Shown piece by piece: positions 59,813 to 64,000 of a DNA stretch of 64,000 bases. Where the stretch lies: assembly GCF_023638055.1 (NCBI RefSeq), contig NZ_JAKRVY010000002.1, positions 248,001 to 312,000 on the forward strand. The letters run 5' to 3'. The DNA comes from Natranaeroarchaeum aerophilus (GTDB lineage: Archaea > Halobacteriota > Halobacteria > Halobacteriales > Natronoarchaeaceae). Positions within the stretch are counted from its first letter, which is position 1. Every line of letters starts with the position of its first letter. The notes beneath the pieces are model-generated. The model was given only the letters and a program-made list of their open reading frames with translations. It made no database searches and was not told the DNA's origin. A program made the position numbers and the translations under genes.

Positions 59813-60143
59813 AATAAAACTAGAACCGTCGTTGCATAAATGTCTTCTACTGACCCGACTGGAGTGAACAGTTCGCACAGCTACTGATCGGTTGGTTCAT
59901 CTGGATCTATGCGAAATCAACACCGACCGACTGCTGACTTCATCCTCTGTACTGACCGATCCGGTCTGATCGAATCCGAAAATAACTCAATGCAAGACTC
60001 GCGCCCTATATTTTGCACGCTGTTCCTGACAGAAGGTTCCATAACGGGCTCAACGACGTCATCTCCCGATACTATAATTGTTGAAGTGTGTTACTATAGT
60101 TTTCGAAGTTTAGTGCTACGGTGACCGAATAGCCAACAGCAAC
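59813..60143. other. 331 bp AT-richer gap without a supported gene
   Basis: A 71-codon plus-strand frame (59909-60124) is present, but has no promoter in place, no family resemblance and codon use unlike a haloarchaeal protein, so it is not called. The composition matches the adjacent lipoprotein gene. ATG-proximal TATA-like tracts occur near 60075-60105. No terminal inverted repeats of an insertion sequence were seen. Confidence 0.5.
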
Positions 60144-60641
60144 TCACCCGAGGATCCGTAACAGGCGCTCCATCCCGTACCACGACGCGGCGGCGAGCAC
60201 GCTTGACCAGAGCACGAGACTCCCGGTCATCCAGCCGAGCACTCGACGACGCGAGGAGCCGAAGGCCAGTCCCAACACGGCTGCGAGATGCGCGCCAGTC
60301 GTCACCGGCGCGGCCAGTGCGACGCCGGGCAGGCCGTATTTGTTCCAGATCCGGCGGGCACGCCGAATCGTCTTCGAATCGCTATCGTCAGTTGGGTCGC
60401 CATACCGGCGTCGAACGAAATCGAGACTCCAGTCGGAGGCCACGACCACGAGATACACAGTAGAAAGGTTGCCGGTCGCCGCGGCGAGTCCGACGAGGAT
60501 GGGGTCGAGCCCGACGGCGACGCCGAAGGGGATGACCACGAGCACCTCGACAACGGGGATCGCCGCGAAGACGAACACCAGCAGGTACGCGAGGAAGCCG
60601 TCCGCGCGGTCGATCGTTTCGAGCCCGGCGAGGAGGTCCAT
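60144..60641 (-). CDS. Small multidrug export-like membrane protein (COG2426)
   Basis: 165 residues. Four or five hydrophobic helices with FAAIPVVEVLVVIPFGVAVGLDP (about 29-51) and KYGLPGVALAAPVTTGAHLAAVLG (about 100-123), characteristic of the COG2426/small multidrug export family, whose members resemble a half-DedA protein. Its transport substrate is unknown. It starts 1 bp after the end of the asparagine-synthase-like gene, so it is the last gene of the PHP operon. Confidence 0.82.
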   Translation of the reverse strand: MDLLAGLETIDRADGFLAYLLVFVFAAIPVVEVLVVIPFGVAVGLDPILVGLAAATGNLSTVYLVVVASDWSLDFVRRRYGDPTDDSDSKTIRRARRIWNKYGLPGVALAAPVTTGAHLAAVLGLAFGSSRRRVLGWMTGSLVLWSSVLAAASWYGMERLLRILG

Positions 60642-60642
60642 A

Positions 60643-61740
60643 CTACACCACCCGCGAGCGGATGTACTGGGTCACGTGGTTGTCCATTCGGCGTTTGAAC
60701 CCGGCCTGTCGAGCGAGTCGATCGAGTTCGCGACCCACCAGACTGCCGTACTGGACGGCCTTCTTCTCGCGGAATGCGATACTGTCGGGGACGAACTCGC
60801 GGGCAGCAAGACGGAAGGCTCGCTTTCGTTCGCCCCGGTCGTCGACGAGCGAGTCGGCGGGTAGTTTGAGCGCCGTCTCGACGACGTTGTCGTGGAGCAG
60901 GGGCGCGACGGGCTCGAGCCCCGCCGCGCGGAGCGCGAGGACGTCCCGTTCGAGCTGGTTGGGCAGCGTGGCGATCAGCTCGCGCTGCGCGCCGCGGACG
61001 GTGTCAGCGTCGACCCGCGGATCGTCGGGTGCCCGGGCGACTTTCGCGTAGCCGCCGAATAGCTCGTCGGCACCCTGGCCGACCGCGAGGTACTCGTAGC
61101 CGTCCGCACGGGCCTGCTCGGCGACGAGGTACAGCGGGAGCGCGATCTGGACCGCCATCGCATCCGGGCGGCCGATCGCCCGGGCGACTTCGGGGACGGC
61201 ACGCTTGAGGACCTCCTGAGTGAACTCGACGCTCCGGAGCTCCCTGTCCATCGCCGCGGCTGCCGTCCTGGCCGCCTCGCGGTCGTGGCTCCCGTCGAAG
61301 CCGCCGACGTACAGCGGGGCGTCGAAGTTTGCGGCGACGACCGACGAATCGACGCCGCCCGAAAAAGCGATGGCAACTGATTTGGGATCGTCGGGACGGG
61401 CTGCCGCGATGCCCTCGCCGATAGCGTCGACGAGGTCGCTGACTGCCTCGCGTTCGTGCTCGTACGGTTCGGGATCGGGAAGCGACCAGAGCTGCTGTGG
61501 CTCCTCGCCGTCCCGCCTACGGTGACCGGCGGGAAAGGAATTCGGCTCTTCGAGATCAGTTCTGTCCGGTGACCAGTTGGGGGGCGCAGTCGGCACTCGG
61601 TCCTCGACAAAGAGCGGATATCGGCCGAGAATGTCACGCACGAGCGCGCCGTCGACGCGACCGGCAAAACCCGCCGTTCCGGGCAACGGATTGCCGGTAT
61701 CGATCGCACGCCGAACGAGATCGGGATCGGCCCCCTGCAC
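60643..61740 (-). CDS. Asparagine synthase-like ATP-pyrophosphatase without glutaminase domain
   Basis: 365 residues. The PP-loop is AIAFSGGVDSSVVAANF (about 123-139), followed by VGQGADELFGGYAKVARAP (about 222-240) and LRAAGLEPVAPLLHDNVVETALKLP (in segments about 272-296), all typical of asparagine synthetase C-terminal domains. The N-terminal glutaminase domain with catalytic Cys2 is missing; the protein begins instead with about 120 residues including GTAGFAGRVDGALVRDILGRY, possibly a remnant of it. So amide transfer must use ammonia, or the product is not asparagine. It lies between the PHP hydrolase (2 bp gap) and the export protein (1 bp gap). Confidence 0.85.
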   Translation of the reverse strand: MQGADPDLVRRAIDTGNPLPGTAGFAGRVDGALVRDILGRYPLFVEDRVPTAPPNWSPDRTDLEEPNSFPAGHRRRDGEEPQQLWSLPDPEPYEHEREAVSDLVDAIGEGIAAARPDDPKSVAIAFSGGVDSSVVAANFDAPLYVGGFDGSHDREAARTAAAAMDRELRSVEFTQEVLKRAVPEVARAIGRPDAMAVQIALPLYLVAEQARADGYEYLAVGQGADELFGGYAKVARAPDDPRVDADTVRGAQRELIATLPNQLERDVLALRAAGLEPVAPLLHDNVVETALKLPADSLVDDRGERKRAFRLAAREFVPDSIAFREKKAVQYGSLVGRELDRLARQAGFKRRMDNHVTQYIRSRVV

Positions 61741-61742
61741 TA

Positions 61743-62426
61743 TCAGAACAGCTCCCGGAGTCGGCTCTTGACACGTCGTTTCGCTCCGCCTGCGGCCTGT
61801 CGGAAGCTGATCCGCCAGGGGGTTCGTTTTCCGGCGACCTCTGTTCGGCCCGCAGCGACGGCATCGAGGATCGCGTCGACATCACGTTCGTCGGTGTCGA
61901 TCAGCGTGACCGCCTGTCCGACCATCTCGCTGATATGGGCGTCGCTACCTGCCGTCATCGGGAGATCGTACTCCGTGGCGAAGGTGCGGGCCTGTCGGTT
62001 GCCCCGACCGGTGAGCAAGCGGGAGTTGTACACCTCGATCGCGTCGGCCGTCGCGAGCGCCTCGGGCGTGATGTTGGCCATCACGCCGCTGCGTGACTCC
62101 TGGTAGGGATGTGGTACGATCGCGATCCCGCCCTGTTCGTGAATCCGGTCGAGCGTCTCGCCAAAGGACAGGCCGGGCGGGATGGCCTCCTCGATGCCGA
62201 GTCCAAGGACGTGGCCCGCGCGGCTGGTGATCTCGATCCCCGGAATGCCCACCAGTCCGTACTCGGGGGCCTTACGGACGGCCTCCAGACTGGCGTCGAT
62301 CTCGTCGTGATCGGTGACGGCGATGGCGTCCAGTCCGACGGCCGCTGCCTGTTCGAGCAGCAGGTCGACCGGGTCGCGACCGTCGTGGGAGAGCTCCGAG
62401 TGAGTGTGTAGCTCGACCGATAGCAC
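61743..62426 (-). CDS. PHP domain phosphoesterase-like protein
   Basis: 227 residues from the GTG at 62426 (VELHTHSELSHDG); an ATG at 62459 adds 11 residues that are not family-like. ELHTHSELSHDG (3-14), AVTDHDEIDAS (about 37-47), GIEITSRAGHVLGLG (about 64) and TAGSDAHIS (about 161) provide the His/Asp metal ligands of the trinuclear PHP site. Relatives hydrolyse phosphate esters (for example histidinol phosphatase, nucleoside-3',5'-bisphosphate phosphatase); substrate unknown. First gene of an operon with the asparagine-synthase-like and export-like genes. Confidence 0.88.
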   Translation of the reverse strand: MLSVELHTHSELSHDGRDPVDLLLEQAAAVGLDAIAVTDHDEIDASLEAVRKAPEYGLVGIPGIEITSRAGHVLGLGIEEAIPPGLSFGETLDRIHEQGGIAIVPHPYQESRSGVMANITPEALATADAIEVYNSRLLTGRGNRQARTFATEYDLPMTAGSDAHISEMVGQAVTLIDTDERDVDAILDAVAAGRTEVAGKRTPWRISFRQAAGGAKRRVKSRLRELF

Positions 62427-62490
62427 ACCCTGTCGTTCCGGGTGTACCGACAAAAACACCTCGGTACGGGCAGAGACCGACGCGCTGGTG

Positions 62491-63096
62491 CTACAGAACT
62501 GTCACGAACGCCGGCTCGAACGTGTTGCCGTAGGTATGATTGAGGATGACGTAGGTGACGACACCGAGGACGAGACTCAGGATCCACGAAGCGGCGGCGA
62601 TCCGGCCGACCTGTGCGTGGCGCGTGTCCCGCAGTTCGCTCGGCGTGTGCGAGAGTCCGAGCAGGAGTGCGTAGACCACGACGGGCATCGCCAGTCCCGA
62701 CAGCAGGATGTGGATCGCAAGCATGATGAAGTAGGCAAGGGCAACGAGGTCAGGGGCAGCGTCGGCGATGGCTTTCTGTCCCCCGCCGCCGACCTTCGGG
62801 AGATACAGTACGAGGAAGACGAGGATCAGGGCAAAGGCAGACCCCATCGCTTTCCGGTGTTTGTCAACCTCACCGTTGCGGATCCAGTACCACCCAGCGA
62901 CCAGACAGATCGTCGCCAGCGTGTTTACCGCCGCGATAGCGTGGCCCAGCAGGTCAACGCCGGACTCGGTGATGTTCGGATACGGGAACCAGCCGCCAAA
63001 GGTTCCGGCCACCAGCAGGTAGCCGACGACCGTCAGGAGGACCGTCAGTTCGTTCACTCGACCCTTGATCGGTCGGGCGGGTGTCGCTGTCGCCAT
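62491..63096 (-). CDS. DUF420 family membrane protein
   Basis: 201 residues from the ATG at 63096; the upstream extension overlaps a divergent promoter and is rejected. Five hydrophobic helices, with ELTVLLTVVGYLLVAGTFGGW (about 16-36), NTLATICLVAGWYWIRNGEVDKHRKAM (about 57-83; the E-x-D-K-H-R-K motif is the DUF420 mark) and LAYFIMLAIHILLSGLAMPVVV (about 118-139). DUF420 proteins are associated with haem-copper oxidase assembly or the inner membrane in bacteria and archaea. Ligands His residues may bind a cofactor, an inference. Confidence 0.85.
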   Translation of the reverse strand: MATATPARPIKGRVNELTVLLTVVGYLLVAGTFGGWFPYPNITESGVDLLGHAIAAVNTLATICLVAGWYWIRNGEVDKHRKAMGSAFALILVFLVLYLPKVGGGGQKAIADAAPDLVALAYFIMLAIHILLSGLAMPVVVYALLLGLSHTPSELRDTRHAQVGRIAAASWILSLVLGVVTYVILNHTYGNTFEPAFVTVL

Positions 63097-63178
63097 ACTG
63101 GGGGGCTTGGGAGCCCCCCGGTATTTTCCTGTCGTTTCCGGAGAGGGTCCGACAGGTAGAGCCGGATCGTGATCAAAG

Positions 63179-63184
63179 TATAAA
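63179..63184 (+). promoter_or_regulatory. TATA box of methylmalonyl-CoA mutase subunit gene
   Basis: TATAAA centred 27-28 bp before the ATG at 63209, so the transcript is probably leaderless. GATCGTGATC lies just upstream (63165-63174). Confidence 0.6.
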
Positions 63185-63208
63185 CGAATCGCTAGCAAAC
63201 TATCGTGT

Positions 63209-63622
63209 ATGAGTGCCGAACAACAGCGGACCATCCGGTGTCTCGTGGCCAAGGTCGGCCTCGACGGCCACGACCGGGGGGCACACGTGATCGCCCGTGC
63301 GTTCCGCGATGCCGGGTTCGAGGTGATCTACTCCGGACTGCACAAAGCACCCGACGAGATCGTCCGGGCCGCGGTTCAGGAGGACGTCGACGTACTCGGG
63401 ATCTCGATCCTCTCGGGAGCACACAACACGCTCGTCCCGAAAGTCGTCGAGGGACTCAAGGAGTACGGGGCCTTCGAGGACACCCTATTACTCGTCGGCG
63501 GCGTGATCCCGGACGACGACAAGGCGGCTCTCAAAGCTGAGGGCGTTGCCGAGGTGTTCGGCCCGGGAACGGAGCTCGAAGAGACGATAGAGTTCGTGCG
63601 AGAGAACGTGCCCGAGCGATGA
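63209..63622 (+). CDS. mcmA2: Methylmalonyl-CoA mutase B12-binding subunit
   Basis: 137 residues, a stand-alone cobalamin-binding domain. AKVGLDGHDRGAHVIARAF (about 14-32) has the D-x-H-x-x-G motif (D19, H21, G24) that supplies the lower His ligand to cobalt; LGISILSGAHNTLVPKVVEGL (about 73-93) holds the S-x-L motif and LLVGGVIPDDD (about 103) the GG motif. It pairs with a separate catalytic chain, not in this window, to convert methylmalonyl-CoA to succinyl-CoA. Its stop overlaps the meaB start (ATGA). Confidence 0.94.
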   Translation: MSAEQQRTIRCLVAKVGLDGHDRGAHVIARAFRDAGFEVIYSGLHKAPDEIVRAAVQEDVDVLGISILSGAHNTLVPKVVEGLKEYGAFEDTLLLVGGVIPDDDKAALKAEGVAEVFGPGTELEETIEFVRENVPER

Positions 63623-64000
63623 GCGACACGAGGATGGAACTGGTCGATGACCTGCTTGCGGGCGACTATCGCGCCCTCGCAAGGGCAATTACCACGATCG
63701 AGAACCGTCAGGATGGGTATCGGGACCTCGTTGCCACACTGCACGAACACACCGGGAACGCCGAAGTGATCGGGATCACGGGCAGTCCGGGCTCGGGCAA
63801 GTCGACGCTCGTGGACAAACTCGCGCTCGCCTACCGCGAACGCGGCGAACGGGTTGGTATCGTCGCCGTCGACCCCTCATCGCCGTACACCGGCGGTGCC
63901 GTCCTCGGGGACCGGATCCGGATGGCCTCCTCGGTCGGCGACATGGATGTCTTCGTCCGCTCGATGAGTGCCCGTGGGAGCCTTGGCGGGCTCTCAATGG
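63619..64000 (+). CDS. meaB: Methylmalonyl-CoA mutase-associated GTPase MeaB (partial)
   Basis: The first 127 codons only; it runs off the window. GITGSPGSGKSTLVDKLA (about 52-69) is the P-loop, and VAVDPSSPYTGGAVLGDRIRM (in segments about 80-100) and FVRSMSARGSLGGLS (about 106-120) are the switch and base regions of the MeaB/ArgK family. MeaB loads and protects the B12 cofactor of methylmalonyl-CoA mutase using GTP. Overlapping with the mutase B12 subunit gene, it is clearly in the same operon. Confidence 0.94.
   Translation, partial: MSDTRMELVDDLLAGDYRALARAITTIENRQDGYRDLVATLHEHTGNAEVIGITGSPGSGKSTLVDKLALAYRERGERVGIVAVDPSSPYTGGAVLGDRIRMASSVGDMDVFVRSMSARGSLGGLSM

Noticed and set aside
59909-60124. 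71-codon plus-strand frame in the AT-richer gap
   Set aside because: Codon use and lack of charge bias do not resemble haloarchaeal proteins; no promoter at the right place.

Overview
This 64 kb window is chromosomal DNA of a halophilic archaeon (class Halobacteria). The evidence is high GC, strongly acidic proteins, archaeal information-processing genes (TFB, family B DNA polymerase, archaeal-type methionine adenosyltransferase, RtcB, XPB- and Lhr-type helicases), TATA boxes centred about 25-28 bp before start codons (leaderless mRNAs), Tat-dependent lipoproteins, and several Halobacteria-only families (DUF7503/DUF7504, PhiH1-repressor-like regulator, DUF5804). No rRNA, CRISPR array, plasmid origin or intact insertion sequence was seen. 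I could not identify genus or species.

Layout. 1-10 kb: a membrane-anchored beta-propeller protein (cut by the window edge), RtcB RNA ligase, an OGG-type glycosylase, cysteinyl-tRNA synthetase, a very large AT-richer pilin-like surface protein and an XPB-type helicase. 10-21 kb: tRNA-Leu(GAG), a flippase-like membrane protein, succinyl-CoA synthetase (sucCD), TrmO, an acyltransferase and DNA polymerase B carrying two inteins in catalytic motifs A and B, then a MaoC hydratase. 21-27 kb: a secreted alpha-amylase, a ComEC-like metallo-hydrolase lipoprotein coupled to a DUF3006 gene, and a second MBL hydrolase. 27-36.4 kb: the most accessory-looking part, with a DUF7504 RecA-like protein, a 45-residue DUF7503 membrane peptide, a CHAT (caspase-like) protease, a PAS histidine kinase, a PhiH1-like repressor next to an Lhr helicase, and a MinD-like ATPase followed by a RecA/KaiC-like protein with a degenerate P-loop.

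36.4-47 kb is core metabolism and housekeeping (FKBP isomerase with a GroEL-like Gly/Met tract, CYTH protein, methionine adenosyltransferase, sugar dehydrogenase, cysteine synthase, thioredoxin, RNase-H-fold exonuclease, FAH hydrolase, YeeE/YedE pair). At 47.4 kb tRNA-Glu(UUC) is followed by two direct and one inverted copy of its own 3' end, a likely scar of site-specific integration. 47.7-64 kb holds an ornithine-cyclodeaminase-like enzyme, methyltransferase, thioesterase, small membrane proteins, GatA/GatC, TFB, a Nudix hydrolase, a divergent phosphotransferase/acyl-CoA dehydrogenase pair (as in the fused ACAD10/11 enzymes), an operon of PHP hydrolase, glutaminase-less asparagine-synthase-like protein and small-multidrug-export-like protein, and the methylmalonyl-CoA mutase B12 subunit with MeaB (cut by the edge).

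Best leads for new biology: (1) the CHAT protease / DUF7503 peptide / DUF7504 cluster at 27.1-30.1 kb; (2) inverted repeats placed exactly at promoters or start codons of metK-type mat, cysS, sucC, the ComEC-like gene and the DUF7503 gene; (3) a leaderless 15-codon upstream ORF overlapping the start of a winged-helix regulator; (4) tRNA-Glu end duplications; (5) the MinD/RecA-like pair.
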